A stretch of DNA of 64,000 nucleotides, taken from contig NC_083693.1 in assembly GCF_033118175.1 (NCBI RefSeq), forward strand, positions 22,040,481 to 22,104,480, in the 5' to 3' direction. Position 1 is the first letter of the stretch. Each line of letters opens with the position of its first letter. Under the pieces are notes generated by a model. The model saw only the letters and a list, made by a program, of their open reading frames with translations. It was not told the DNA's origin and ran no database searches. This DNA is from Dama dama (Eukaryota > Chordata > Mammalia > Artiodactyla > Cervidae). The position numbers and the translations under genes were made by a program. Shown here one piece after another: positions 20,964-33,617 of the stretch.

Positions 20964-22533
20964 CACTTAGCACAATAGAAAATGTATTCATTATAGAAGA
21001 AAATGAAATTTAAATCTCCAGTTCACCAAAATACCTACTGAAAAAAAAACCCTGTGCCTTCAACCTTCGAATAATTGCTAACGAACTACATGAATCTCTA
21101 TGTGCCCTTAATCAGGTGACCGGCTCACTGGGGCTAGCAGAGTGACCTCTCATAACCAGGCAGTAAACTCACATAATTGGGGAGCATATAAGGAAAGACT
21201 TACTGTATCAGTTTTCATTCATTTGCATATTGAGGTCAAAACTCCAATGTGCAAACTGAAAAGAAAGACATGAATTAGCAAAATTCCTTGCAAGACTCTT
21301 CGGCTTAGAAAGACAACATTTTCAGCTCAATTTAAGTGTGCATAGGTGATGTCTCTCTGTACAAGTCTGTCTGGATCCAGTAAACCTCATCATGCTCTCA
21401 TACAAGGGAAATCAATCACTATTCCAATATGTCTGAAGACTCCTCTGCTATATGGGCACAGACTTGAAGCATTCTGGGGAACAGGCACATTGCATCTGGC
21501 AAAGCTCTGAGAGAGTGGGGAAAGATTTGGGGGGACTTTGCATAAGCAAGGTTTCCACTGTAGGGGAGTGTGGATACACAGGTTCCTACTCGAATTATCC
21601 ATCTCTAGCCCAGTGCTTGGCACATGAGAGGCAGTTCACAAGTACTTTTGAATGTGAAATTTAGTAGAAAAGTAAAGAGCCAAGATTTGTTGGGTTTTAC
21701 ACATGAACCTCTAATTCATTTTGGCCTCAAAACATTTCCCAGTGAAAAGGCTATATTCTTGGCCATTCATATATATTTCTCTTAACTTTCCATGATAAAT
21801 CCTCAGCAAGTGTAAAGTTGTAGAAAATTGAACGCTGCGATGTCCTGTGGAGGAAATATCTTAAGTAAGAGATCATTTTCCAAGATGCTTAGTGACTCTA
21901 AACATTATCAGGCCTCACTGTGAAACCTTGCTTTTCCAGATGGTGAATGGATGTGAAAAATTTACAGGCGCTTCTCTTCCAAATATTGAAGAAGTTTAAT
22001 TTTTTTCTTGTTATAAAATGTTGATACTCCTGCCATTGAAAATACTGCAATATAAAAATTTGCTGATCTGCTTTTTGTCAAGAGGAGAAAACAACTTGTT
22101 TGGCACCAGACATTGATTTTCAGGCAATATGAGCAATAAAGGGACTAAATTCTCAGAGAAGGTCCAAATCCAGCCCCACCTGCCTGCTGTTTCCAGAAGA
22201 TCTTGCATATTCAGCTCAGAGTCTGGAAACATTTAAAATTTGCACTTCTCAGTGAACTAATGGAAAGATGAAAGAAGATGTTGATAATTTCTTCATTTTA
22301 CAAGCTACGGGTATATGTAACTTCTAAGTAATTATGAGCAAAACATTTAAACATTTGGCTTCAACCTACCCAACTGTAATGTAAGGTAAACCAAACAATC
22401 TGCTTCTTTAAATATTTAACAATGAATAGTAAAGATGATGAGAATAACCATTCTTTGCATGCTATTTTTTGTACCTGTCAGGAGTTATACTAAGATCTTT
22501 ACTTGATTTAGCTCATTTTATTCTTACTATAAC
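20964..22533. other. No recognisable feature, possible MIR trace at the end
   Basis: About 1.5 kb with no clear repeat. The last part (22450-22533) faintly resembles a MIR that may continue after the Bov-A at 22534. Confidence 0.4.
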
Positions 22534-22650
22534 AAGAAGCTCAGTTGCTTCAACTTTGCAACACTATGGATTGTAGTCCTCCAGGCTCTTCTGTCCATGG
22601 GATTTTCCAGGCGAGAATACTGGAGTGGGTTGCCATGCCCTTCTCCAGGG
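22534..22650 (-). mobile_element. Bov-A SINE monomer
   Basis: CAGTTGCTTCAACTTTGCAAC, GTCCATGGGATTTTCCAGGC, GTGGGTTGCCATGCCC and TTCTCCAGGG, ending without a tRNA head. Confidence 0.9.
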
Positions 22651-23224
22651 ATTATAAGCCTAAAATATGTTATGTAATCTTCAATTAGCAAGCAACACAA
22701 ACTGGGGTTTTCAGAGGATAAACAACTTTCCCCAATAAAAGCAGACCTAAGATAAAAATTTAAGCCTTCTAACTGCAAACTAATGTTCCTAAACAATTTC
22801 CTCAGTGATAAGTGGACTTTTAAATTAAATATCATTATTCTCCTTTTTGTAAGACTTATTACAGTGTCACATTCTCATCAATAAAGGATAAGTAGAAAGA
22901 TACGTATAAACATGCATACACACATTTTGTATGTGTGTGTATGTGATTTAGGTATTCATTGTGATCAATTTGTAATAGATAATCTTAATTTTAGGATGTT
23001 ATATGTAATCCCCATTGTAACCACAAAGAAAGTATCTATAAAATTTAGATGAAAGAAAACAAAGAAGGAATCAAAACGTGTCACTCACTACAAAAAGATA
23101 AACTAAATATAAAGGAAACCAAAGGAGAGGAAATGAGGGGCAAGAAACAACAAGACATATTTACAGCAAATAATAAAATGGTCAAAGTAAGTGCTTCCTT
23201 ATCAGTCACTAATTATAAATGGGA

Positions 23225-23437
23225 ACTTACCTGGTGGCCTGGTGGTTAAGAATCCACCTTCCAATGCAGGGGACATGGGTTTGATTCCTGGTCAGGGAAC
23301 TAAGATACCACATGCCATGTGGCAACTGAACCCATATACCACAACTAGAGAGAATCTCACACACTGCAATGTGTGGGATTGCAGTGAAGGGCCCATGTGT
23401 CACAACTAAGACCCAAACAGCCAAATAAATAAATGTT
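23225..23437 (+). mobile_element. CHR-type tRNA SINE inside L1
   Basis: ACTTACCTGGTGGCCTGGTGG, CAATGCAGGGGACATGGG, TTCCTGGTCAGGGAACTAAG, CCACAACTAGAGAGAATC, then AAATAAATAAATG. L1 resumes at GTAAATGGATTTAAATC. Confidence 0.9.
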
Positions 23438-25947
23438 TTTTAAGAGTAAATGGATTTAAATCTACAATGAAAATTCATATATTGGGAGAATGAATCAAAA
23501 AACAGGATCCAACTGTGAGTCATCATTAAGAGACTCAATTTAGATCTAAGGATGCATGTTGAAAGTGAAAGAATGGAAAATGAAAGATATTCCAAGCATA
23601 TTGTAGTCAAAAACAAGTAGAGGTGGATATAATAATATCGGACAAAATAGACTTAAGTGAAAATTGTTACAAAAGAAGTAGATAAACCTTATGCCATCAT
23701 AAAATGGTCAATTCTTCAAAACTATATAATTATAAATACATGTCCTTCAAACAGTAATCAAAATCTTCCCTTTTTGGGAAGACAAGTTAAAGACTAGATT
23801 TTTTGACTACTGAATTCTATCAAACATTTAAAGATGAAGTAACACAAACCCTTCTCAAATTCTTCCAGAAAATTGAAGAGAACACCTCCCAACATACATT
23901 GTGAGGCCAGCATTAGTCTGAATCCAAAGCTAGATGAAGATTCTGCAAGAAAAGAAAAATAGAGACCATTCTCTCCAATGAATATTGAACAAAAATCCTC
24001 AACCAAACACCAGCACATCAAATTCAACATCACGATGAAAAGACTGTACAGTGACCAAGTGGGATTTATTCCTGGAATTGGAGGATGATTCAACAGATGG
24101 AAAACAGTCAGCGCAATGCATTACAATAACAGAATGAAAGAAAACAGCCACATAATCATCAAAATTGAGTAAGAAAAAGCCTTTCACAAAAGTCAACCCC
24201 CTTTTACAACAGAACATTCAAAAACCTAGGAATAGAAGCAAACTACCTCAATATTGTTTTATGAATATCAATGTTTTATGAAAAACCCACAGCTAAGCTA
24301 ACAACACCATAGTCAACGATGAAAGACTGAAAGTTTTTTCTCTAAGATGAAAAATAAGACAAGCCTGCCAATTTTTGCTACTGATTTTCAACATAGTACT
24401 CTAAGTCCTAGCCAGAGCAATTAGGCAAGAAACAAAATGAAGGCAACCAAGTTAGAAGGAAAGAAGCAAATCATCTCTCCTTGCAGATGGCAGGCTCTTA
24501 TATGCAAAAAACCCTAAAGATTCTACCAAAAAAAAAAAAGTTAGACTCAAAAAACAAATTCTGCAAAGCTGCAGATAGAAAACCAACATCAAAAATAAGT
24601 TGCATCAATGTGCATTAGCAATGAATAACATAAAAAGTAAATTGAGAAAGGAATCCCATTTATATAGCCTCAAATAGAGTAACATACTCAGGAATGAACT
24701 CAGGAATGTAGGAGATGGAAGATTTTGTACTAAAAATTATAAAACATTGAAACAGACAGAAATAAATGAAATGACATCTTGTATTCATGAGCTGAAAGGC
24801 TTAATATTAAGATGCAAGACTACCCAAAGGGATCGGTATATAATCAATCATCTTAAAATTCATATGGACTCTCAAGGCACCCTGGATAACTAAAACAATC
24901 AGAAAAGGAACAAAAGAACAATGGAAGAATCACATTTCCTGATATCAAATTTTACTGCAAAGATATGGTAATTAAAACAATGTCGGAGTGGCATATGAAA
25001 CAATGAAATAGAATGAAGAGTCTGGAAATAAACTCCTGGAATATGGTCAAACAACTTTGACAAAGTTGCCTAGATCATCCAATGTGGAAAGGACAACCTT
25101 TTCAGCAAATGATTTTGGGAAAATTAGATATTCACATACAAAAGAATTGGTGTGGGGCCTTGTCTTATATCATATGCAAAACTTAACTCAGAATGTGTCA
25201 ATAATCTAAATGTAAGAGCTAGAACTATAAAATTTTTAGAGGAAAACATAGGGGAAATACTTTGTGAGTTTAAATATGGCAATGATTTCTTGAATATGAT
25301 ACCAAAAGCACAGGCAACAACACCAGAAATTGAGAGAGAAATTATGCTTCATCAAGATTTAAAAGCTTTGTGCATCAATGGGCATTATCAACAGAGTGAA
25401 AAGACAACCTGTGAAATGGAAGAAAATGTTGTCAAATCATCTATCTGATAAGAAAATGATATCCAATATGTGTGAAAATTCCCATAGTTCAAAAATAGCA
25501 ATAACCCTCCAATTAAAAAAAGGACAGAGGACTTGAATAGATGTCTTTTTCAATTAACTAATAACTAATAAGTACACAAAGAGTCGCTCAACATTACTAA
25601 TCATCAGGGCAATGCCATCAAAGCCATATTTAAATATCACTTCATACTCATTACCATGGATACTACACAAAATGGAAACAAATGTTGACAAGGATGTGGA
25701 GAAATTAGAACACGTGTGCAATGCTGGCAGGAATGTAAAATAACGTAATTGCTGCTGGTGTGGGAATAGTATGATGATTAGTATAATATGATATTTTTGT
25801 AAAAATTAAACATTGGAGTACTATATAATTCTACTTCTAGGTATATATTCAGAATAAATGAAGGCAGGATCTAATATATATATTTCAAGGAACATTTTCA
25901 CAGCAGTATTATTTGCAATATATGTAAGATGGAAATAACAAATGTCC

Positions 25948-26647
25948 ATTGCCAGATGGACAAAAACTAAAATCAAGGCATCCAATCCCATTACTTTATG
26001 GCAAATAGATGGGGTAACAGTGGAAATGTTACAGATGTTATTTTCTTGGGCTCTAAAATCACTGTAGATAGCAAATGTAGCCACAAAATGAAAAGACTCT
26101 TGCTCCTTGGGGAAAAAAAAAGCTATGACAAACCTAGATAGCGTATTAAAAAGCAAAGACATTACTTTGCTGACAAAGGTCCATATAGTCAAAGCTATGG
26201 TTTTTCTAGTAGTCTTGTATGGATGTGAGAGTTGGACTATAAAAAAAAGCTGAGCACCAAAGAACTGATGCTTTTAAATTGTGGTTTTGGAGAAGACTCT
26301 TGAGAGTCCCTTGGACTATAAGGAGATCACACCAGTCAATCCTAAAGGAAATCAACCCTGAATATTCATTGAAAGGACTGATGCTGAAGCTGAAGTGCCA
26401 ATACTTTGGCCACCTAATGGAAGAGCCGACTCATTAGAAAATACCCTGATGCTGGGGAAGATTGAAGGCAGGAGGAGAGGGGGACGACAGAGGATGAGGT
26501 GGTTGGATGGCATCCCTGACTCAGTGGACATTAGTTTGAGCATGCTCTGGGAGATGGTGAAAGACAGGGAAGCCTGGTGCGCTCCAGTCCATGAGCTCAC
26601 AAAGAGTAGAATGTGAACTGAGTGACGAAACATAAATTGCCAGATGA
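25948..26647. repeat. TSD ATTGCCAGATG flanking BovB copy 5
   Basis: Direct repeats at 25948-25958 and 26636-26646 (followed by GA and AA). The sequence is host L1 (AACAGATGAATGGATA region), which proves insertion into the L1. Confidence 0.88.
25961..26635 (+). mobile_element. BovB LINE copy 5, 3' end
   Basis: Starts at the IMASGPITSW-coding region (ATCAAGGCATCCAATCCCATT), carries an A-run indel near 26111, and ends with GAGTGACGAAACATAA. No usable frame. Confidence 0.93.
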
Positions 26648-27055
26648 ATAGATAGACAAAATATAGCAAATATATGCAATGGAATATTTTCAGCCTTCAA
26701 TAAGAAGAGAGAATTCTGACATATGCTTCAACATGAATGAACTCTGAAGACATTGCAGTAAGTGAAATGAACCAATGATAAAAATACAAATATTGTATGA
26801 TTCCACTTATGAGAGCCACCCAGCATAGTCAAATTTATAGACAGAAAGAAAAATGGTGGTTTCAAGGTCTGTGGTGAAAGGAATTAGAGAGTTAGTGTTT
26901 AATGGGAGCAGAGTTTTAGTTTTGAAAGATTAGAATGTTGTAAAGGTGGGATGGCATTAACAGTTTTAGAACAATGTGAATGTACTTAATAACACAGAAT
27001 TGTACACATAAACATGGTTAAAACTTTATATTGCACATATTTTACTGCAACAAAA

Positions 27056-28569
27056 TGAGTTTCTTAAAAGAGTAAATATTTACTTAGAATAGGTAATTAT
27101 CATAAATGATTTCTGGAGGATTTGGGACACTCCCCACCGATATCTCTTTAAATGATTTAATGAACATGCTTATGGAGAATGTGTCCCTGATTGGACATGA
27201 GTTTCTTTCAGTTAAACTCTCTCCCTCTGCATTTTCTGTATGCTGTTTCAGATGACTCAAGACACATCTCAAACCAGATGTCACAGTTCTAATACTTACA
27301 GCATACATGACAGGTCTTTCAAGGGCTCGCTCAGCCTCTCAACTGATGTGGATGGAGTAGACCATGTATCTTTGTTCTTCAGGAGGGTGGATGTTGTGCT
27401 CCTCAAAAAATTATCTTGTGTTTCAATTTTAAACTGTTTCCAATTTCGATGTGGATGATCCGTTGGCAAGAGGTTTGCAATGAGAAGTAATATTACTCTC
27501 TTATGTGTGCAAGAGAAAGATGTAAGCTATATTTTGGGGTTGACATTTTTAATCAGGCATTTCTATTGCAGGCTTGCTAGGGAAATAGTGCTAGGAGGTC
27601 AAACTCTTGCAGTATGCAGATCAGTGCTATACAACAAAGACTCTCCCTCCTGAAATGCTTACTGCTCCATTAAGAAACAATTTTTATTTTTGAGTATCTT
27701 TAAGTAGTTTGGCACTTGCCTGTGGGGATAACTAGAATCTGCTGTTTTTCTTCTTGATCTTTGTAGCTTCAGTCAAAACAGAAAGGGCCAATTGCATATC
27801 CTTTAAAGTGAAAAGAGTTAAAACAGGAAGAAAAAATAACATTGACTCCAAATTATTCATTTTATGTAAGAGAAAATTAATAATGCTAGAATCAAGAGGA
27901 ACTGATATTGACTCTGAAATCACAAAAGGCTGATCCTATTTCAGAGTATGGGATTTTATATGGCCATCATCTTCTTCATCATCATGTAACATTCAATAAT
28001 TTCCTGGACTGAACAGTGATTGTGAACCATCCTGTAAGCAAAAGAGGTATCAACACTTGTAAATGATCAGACAAAGCAAAAAATTGGCAGTGGATGGTGA
28101 AATACCCGAGACAGCTATAATATTTACATCACTCATCCTGGCCACGTACTACTTTGCATATACCACTAGAATGGTCCTTACTGGACTGAGTCGAGAGAGA
28201 GAGAGTATCCTTACTATTATACCTCTCACCTCATCCTTCAAAGACTAAAAGGGAAAAATAAGACACAAGGAGATGTCTTCACAGGGAGATATCTTTTCTT
28301 AAAAGAGCTTCTAGTCACTTTAAACACTGAATATTAGAAAAATACAAATACTTGACATAGTATTCATATCTGAAAACTGGCTTCTTACCACAAATACTGC
28401 AAAAATTTAAAAATAGAGCCATCAAAAACAAAAGAGATTCAAACTGACAGTGAGTATGTTCAATGTTTCCTTGAAAGGCCATTTCCATCACAGCAAAGAT
28501 AAATCAATGCTAGTTGCTCAAAATTGGAAAAGTATGAGTAAATGGTGAAAGTTATGAAAAGTGTGTTGT
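27056..28569. other. No recognisable feature
   Basis: About 1.5 kb without an identified repeat. The later part (28300-28500) is A-rich and may be a decayed L1, but I cannot support a call. Confidence 0.4.
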
Positions 28570-28742
28570 TATTGCTCTTTAGTTGCTTAGTCATGTCTGA
28601 TTCTTTTGCAACCCCAGTGGACTGTCAAGAATACTGGAGTGGTTTGCCATTTCCTTCTCCATGGAATTTCCCCAATCCAGGGATTGAATCTGTGTCTCCT
28701 GCATTAGCAAGTGGATTCTTTACCACTGAGCCACCTGGGAAA
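28570..28742 (-). mobile_element. Bov-tA SINE with internal deletion
   Basis: TTTAGTTGCTTAGTCATGTC, then CCCCAGTGGACTGT joined directly to CAAGAATACTGGAGTGG (about 40 bp of the usual middle missing), then GGGATTGAATCTGTGTC and CCACTGAGCCACCTGGG. Confidence 0.9.
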
Positions 28743-29330
28743 ATCTATGAAAAGCGTAGCCTCTCAGTCAACTTAAAGGAACAAGATATTTGAAGTAGAA
28801 GAGACTCAGCAAGCTATATAATCAGTCATATTCAATCCAGATACTTCATAACATCTGCTCTTATAAACACAATAATCTACAACCATTACTTTCTTATATC
28901 AGTGACTATTAACTCTCTTTTTATCAAATCAGTAAGATGAGTATTCTCTTGCCTACCTTATATATGAGAGGAAAATAAATTTTCTTTCATTTTGTTTCTC
29001 AAATTGAAACTATTCAAAGACATTTATTTGGAAGCTACTATATTTTAGGCAAAATGTGAGCTGCTGGAGGTATGAAAAACAAAACATATCTTGTTATAGA
29101 ATTTGGGAGGAAATGGAGGGAAAAAGATGAAACACACATGAAACAACTATATTTTTAAATTACAAATTTATTGTGTTGTGATACAAAAAAGTATTTATGA
29201 GAAATAATGATAACGGATTACTTGATCATAACTCTTAATGCAGACAGCAACAAATACTCAGCAAAAATTAAAGTGGTGCTCATGAAATCAAAGAGCCTGC
29301 CAGAGCATAAGGAATTACCAGGGTATGTAG
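28743..29330. other. No recognisable feature
   Basis: AT-rich, with no repeat recognised. Confidence 0.45.
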
Positions 29331-29402
29331 GAAGAAAAAAAGAAGAAAGAAAAGAAAGGATAGAAGAAAGGAGAAAATAAAATAAATAAATAAATAAAAA
29401 GG
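29331..29402 (+). repeat. Purine-rich and (AAAT)n simple repeat
   Basis: AAGAAAGAAAAGAAAGG-type units followed by AATAAATAAATAAAT. Confidence 0.9.
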
Positions 29403-29423
29403 AAAATGTTAACCAAGGATGTG

Positions 29424-29571
29424 GAGCTTTCTTAGAGGCTCAGACAGTAAAGAATCTGCTTGCAATGCAGGAGACCAGGATTTGATCCCTGGATGGGAGA
29501 AAGGAATGGCTACCCACTCCAGTATTCTTGCCTGGAGAATTCCATGGACAGAGGAGCCTGGTGGGCTACAG
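29424..29571 (+). mobile_element. Bov-tA SINE, 3'-incomplete
   Basis: TTTCTTAGAGGCTCAGACAG, GATTTGATCCCTGG (altered B box), GCCTGGAGAATTCCATGG, ending at GGGCTACAG. The final about 60 bp of the consensus is missing. Confidence 0.88.
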
Positions 29572-29829
29572 ACTGAAGGTGGACATGAAAATGGGTGCTA
29601 TGGCTTTCTTCTCTATCATTCAATAAAACTGTTAGAAGCAAAACTAAAACATCAGCTTTCTTATAAATGGAAACCAAAATCAATCATTCAAAGGGTATAT
29701 TTTGCATTAGATTAGACACAGTCATAGGGAATTTGTAAGCCAGAATATAAATTAGAATGAATAACCTAGAATCACCTAGAATAAATCACCTAGAAAGGTG
29801 CACACAAAAACCCCACAAAGATGCAAAAC

Positions 29830-30361
29830 TTGGAAAAGTGTGAAGAAATATAGCAGATGCAGTAAGATCTAGTCTTTAAAAAATTGAAGTTCCTGAAAAA
29901 AAGAAAGTAAATAATGATGCACCATTATTTTTCTTAACAAAGCAAAGGCAATGATCTACAAATTCAAGAAACTCAGTGACACCCAAATAGGACAAATAAA
30001 AATAAATACACAGCCTAGTACATCACAGTGAAAATATTGAATACCAAGCCAAAGAGATAATCTGAAAAGCAGCAGATAATGTCTTTCTTTTTAAAGGACA
30101 GATTACATTTATTAGAGCAACAGAATTATAATTGACATTTCGAAAGCAGCAAGAGCAGTGAGAAAATAGTGGATTAATATATTCAACAATATCTTCAATG
30201 TATCAACAAAAGAAATGTTAACTAAATTAGAATACTATATTCGGGAAAATACACTTCAAAATAAAATTGAAGTAAAGACACTTCAAGCAAATGAAAATAT
30301 GATTGTGGTAGACTGTACTAAAATTTTGGTAAGGATAGTACCTCTGACCAAAAAAAGGCAG
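29830..30361 (+). mobile_element. Possible HAL1/L1 ORF1-region relic
   Basis: ATTACATTTATTAGAGCAACAGAATTATAATTGAC, CTAAATTAGAATACTATATTC and AATTGAAGTAAAGACACTTC resemble the end of an old L1/HAL1 ORF1 region. The match may resume at 30758-30850 after the L1-BT insertion. Confidence 0.45.
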
Positions 30362-30757
30362 TCCTATTTTTTTTTTTAATCTTTTTTTTTATTAGTTGGA
30401 GGCCAATCACTTCACAACATTTCAGTGGGTTTTGTCATACATTGAAATGAATCAGCCATGGATTTACACGTATTCCCCATCCCGATCCCCGCTCCCACCT
30501 CCCTCTCTACCCGATTCCCCCGAGTCCTCCCAGTGCACCAGGCTGGAGCACTTGTCTCATGCATCCCACCTGGGCTGGTGATCTGTTTCACCATAGATAG
30601 TATACATGCTGTTCTTTTGAAATATCCCACCCTCACATTCTCCCACAGAGTTCAAAAGTCTGTTCTGTATTTCTGTGTCTCTTTTTCTGTTTTGCATATA
30701 GGGTTATCGTTACCATCTTTCTAAATTCCATATATATGTGATAGTATCCTATTTTTT
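30362..30757. repeat. TSD TCCTATTTTTT flanking L1-BT
   Basis: Direct repeats at 30362-30372 and 30747-30757. The left copy runs into the reversed poly(A), so its exact edge is ambiguous. Confidence 0.75.
30373..30746 (-). mobile_element. L1-BT 3' end, 5'-truncated
   Basis: T-run (reversed poly(A)), TTATTAGTTGGAGGCCAATC, GTTTTGTCATACATTGAAATG, AATCAGCCATGGATTTACACG, CAGTGCACCAGGCTGGAGC, GGGTTATCGTTACCATCTTTC, ending at TTCCATATATATGTGATAG. This copy continues about 300 bp further into L1-BT than the fragment at 2400. Confidence 0.92.
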
Positions 30758-30889
30758 AAAGATAGGCTGATACAAGTGGTGAACAAAATAAGATAAATAT
30801 CATGAGTGGTGGTAAATGGAAATTGCTAGTATAAGACAAAAATGATTATATCCACATGTTTGTGATTTTTATCTTATATTACTCTGATT

Positions 30890-31190
30890 AAATGAACATT
30901 TTTTCCCCTTATGTTTATCAACCATTTATGTTACTTTTCTGAGAAATGCCTGCTCATGACATTGGCACACTCTTTTATTTGGTCATTTAGCTTTTTTGTG
31001 GTTTGTCATTTATTCCTCTTAAATAGATTAGACTATGTTATTTTACTTGTTTCATGCTGCTTTTTGATAAAACAGCCCTTATTTTTCACAAAGTTAAATT
31101 CATCAATCTTTTCCTTATATTCAAAATTTTTACTTTCATGTTTAAGAAATCTTTTTTGTCTGAAGGTGAAAAAATAAAATATGATTTTGG
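30890..31190 (-). mobile_element. L1M ORF2 C-terminal segment
   Basis: Reverse complement of old L1: GAGAAATGCCTGCTCATGAC, AAATTCATCAATCTTTTCC and GTTTAAGAAATCTTTTTTGTC, in the consensus order. Confidence 0.7.
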
Positions 31191-31249
31191 TTTAACTTGT
31201 GGCATTAGAAAGGAGGGGTTTGGGATGAATCTACATTTCTAGCTTGGAT

Positions 31250-31640
31250 AACTGGATAACTGGAAGCAAGGTAATTCCATCTACTGAGGAAAAGGACACT
31301 AAGAGAAGACTAGGTTTTAGGAAAGGCAAGGAGGATTATAAATTTAGTCTTTGTCATGTTGAGTTTAAATGCATTTGACTGAGCTACTGGTCCTGTGCTG
31401 AGATGTTTCAAAGCCTTACGAAAAATGTTTGGATCCCCATGAAGCCCTGCTATACCCAAGTTTACCAGGAGATTTAGATAGGAATGGTGTTGATGGGTTT
31501 CATCATTTATAAAGTCAAGGGTGCTGATAAAAGAAGTAAAGCCACAAAAGTTCCCAGTCTCACACCTGTGTCTGGTCATCATTAACCAGCTTTCCTTGGA
31601 TGGGATGTCAGTCTGTCTGTGTTGCAGGAACGAGGGACAT
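31250..31640 (-). mobile_element. Possible L2 segment
   Basis: TTTAGTCTTTGTCATGTTGAG and TTTAAATGCATTTGACTGAGC resemble reversed L2 (GTTTTGGACATGTTGAGTTTGAG...). Weak. Confidence 0.35.
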
Positions 31641-31689
31641 CCAGCTGACTTGTAGCAGTGTTGCTGCCTGCGTGCATGAATAAACATAC

Positions 31690-33419
31690 CAATGAGACGA
31701 GAGATCTCTTCAAGAAAATCAGAGATACCAAGGGAACTTTTCATGCAAAGATGGGCTCAATAAAGGACAGAGAAGGTATGGACCTAACAGAAGCAGAAGA
31801 TAAGAAGAAGAGGTGGCAAGAATATACAGAAGAACTGTACAAAAAGGATCTTCATGACCCAGATAACCATGATGGTGTGATCAGCCACCTAGAGCCAGAC
31901 ATCCTGGAACGCGAAGTCAAGTGGGCCTTAGGAGGCATCACTACCAACAAAGCTAATGGAGGTGATGGGATTCCAGTTGAGCTCTTTCAAATCCTAAAAG
32001 ATGATGCTGTGAAAGTGTTGCACTCAATGTGGCAGCAAATTTGGAAAACTCAGCAGTGATCACAGGAATGAAAAAGGTCAGTTTCATTCCAATCCCAAAG
32101 AAACGCAATGCCAAAGAATGTTCAAATTACTGCACAATTGCACTCATCTCACATGCTAGTAAAGTAATGCTCACAATTCTCCAAGCCAGGTCTCAACAGT
32201 AAGTGAACTGTGAACTTCCAGATGTTCAAGCTGGATTTAGAAAAGGCAAAGGAACCAGAGATCAAATTGTCAACATTCGATGGATCATCAATAAAGCAAG
32301 AGAGTTTCCGAAAAACATCTACTTCTGCTTTATTGACTGAACCAAAGCCTTTGACTGTGTGGATCACAACTGCTGAAAATTCTTCAAGAGATGGGAATAC
32401 CAGACCACCTGACCTGCCACTGGAGAAATCTTTATGCAGGTCAAGAAGGAACAGCTATAACTGGACATGGAACAACAGATTTGTTCCAAATTGGGAAAGG
32501 AGTTTGTCAAGGCTGTATATTGTCACCCTGCTTATTTAACTTATATGCAGAGTACATCAAGTGAAATGCTCAACTGGATGAAGCACAAACTGGAATCAAG
32601 ATTGCCAGGAGAAATACCAATAACCTCAGATATGCAAATGACACCACCCTTACAGCCAAAAGTGAAGAGGAGCTAGAGAGCTTCTTGATGAAGGTGAAAG
32701 AGGAGAGTGAAAAAGTTGGCTTAAAACTCAACACTCAGAAAATTAAGATCATGGCATCTGGTCCCATCACTTCATGGCAAATAGATGGGGAAACAATGGA
32801 AACAGTGACAGACTTTATTTTTGGGGGGCTCCAGAATCACTGTAGATGGTGACTGCAGCCCTGAAATTAAAAGATGCTTGCCCCTTGGAACAAAAGTTAT
32901 GACCAACCTAGACAGCATATTGAAAAGCAAAGACATTACTTTTCTGACAAAGGTCCATCTAGTCAAAGCTATGGCTTTTCCATTAGCCTGTATGGATGTG
33001 AGAGTTGGACTATAAAGAAAGCTGAGCATCGAAGAGTTGATGCTTTTGAACTGTGGTGTTGGAGAAGACTCTTGAGAGTCCCTTGGACTGCAAGGAGATC
33101 CAACCAGTCCATCCAAAAGGAAATCAGTCCTGAATATTCATTGGAAGGACTGATGCTGAAGCTGAAGTTCCAATATTTTGGTCACTTGATGCAAAGAACT
33201 GAGTCACTGGAAAAAAACTTGATGCTGGGAAAGACTGAAGGCAGGAGGAGAAGGGGACAACAGAGGATGAGATGGTTGAGTGGCATCAATGACTTGATGG
33301 ACATGAATTTGAGCAGGCTTTGGGTGTTGGTGATGACAGGGAAGCCTGGCATGCTGCAGTCCATGGGGTTGCAAAGAGTCAGACATGACTGAGCAACTGA
33401 AATGAACTGAACTGAACTG
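31690..33419 (+). mobile_element. BovB LINE copy 6, 1.7 kb
   Basis: Second-longest copy. It begins just before RT (ACCAATGAGACGAGAGATC), includes the linker (KKRWQEYTEELYKK, open at 31658-32059), the RT fingers, motif A with a stop in FIDYAKAFD (GACTGA, near 32338), GVRQGC changed to GVCQGC, the catalytic box altered to YAND (32631-32642), the long C-terminal region (frame 32874-33392) and the terminal ACTGAACTGAACTG. Multiple stops and frameshifts. No TSD was found. Confidence 0.95.
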
Positions 33420-33617
33420 GTGAGACTCACTAAAACAAAAATAAGAAATAAAATGCATTTGCGCCTTCTATGGTTGATATATCGAGAGAGGTTTTTTATA
33501 TGGAATTGATGCCCATAGGAGATATGGGAGGTAAAGATGCTACATATGAATTATTTTTGTGATGATGATAAATGAAGTCAATGAGTGTGAATAAGCTCAC
33601 TTAAGAAGTGAGTGGGG

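Larger units (their letters stand above)
22840..27055 (+). mobile_element. Old L1 (L1M) with internal deletion, interrupted twice
   Basis: ORF2 N-terminal region (23000-23745: CCACAAAGAAAGTATC, AACAGGATCCAACTGTGAGTC, TATCGGACAAAATAGAC) is joined near 23745 to the mid-RT region (CAAATTCTTCCAGAAAATTG, ACCAAGTGGGATTTATTCC), with the intervening ORF2 deleted. The ORF2 C-terminus (25152-25448) and 3' UTR (26640-27055: TGTATGATTCCACTTATGAG, ATGGTGGTTTCAAGG) follow. A CHR SINE (23225-23437) and BovB copy 5 (25961-26635) are nested inside. No frame is intact. Confidence 0.85.

Noticed and set aside
31310..31744. 144-codon minus-strand frame
   Set aside because: It spans the junction between a probable L2 relic and the antisense strand of BovB copy 6.
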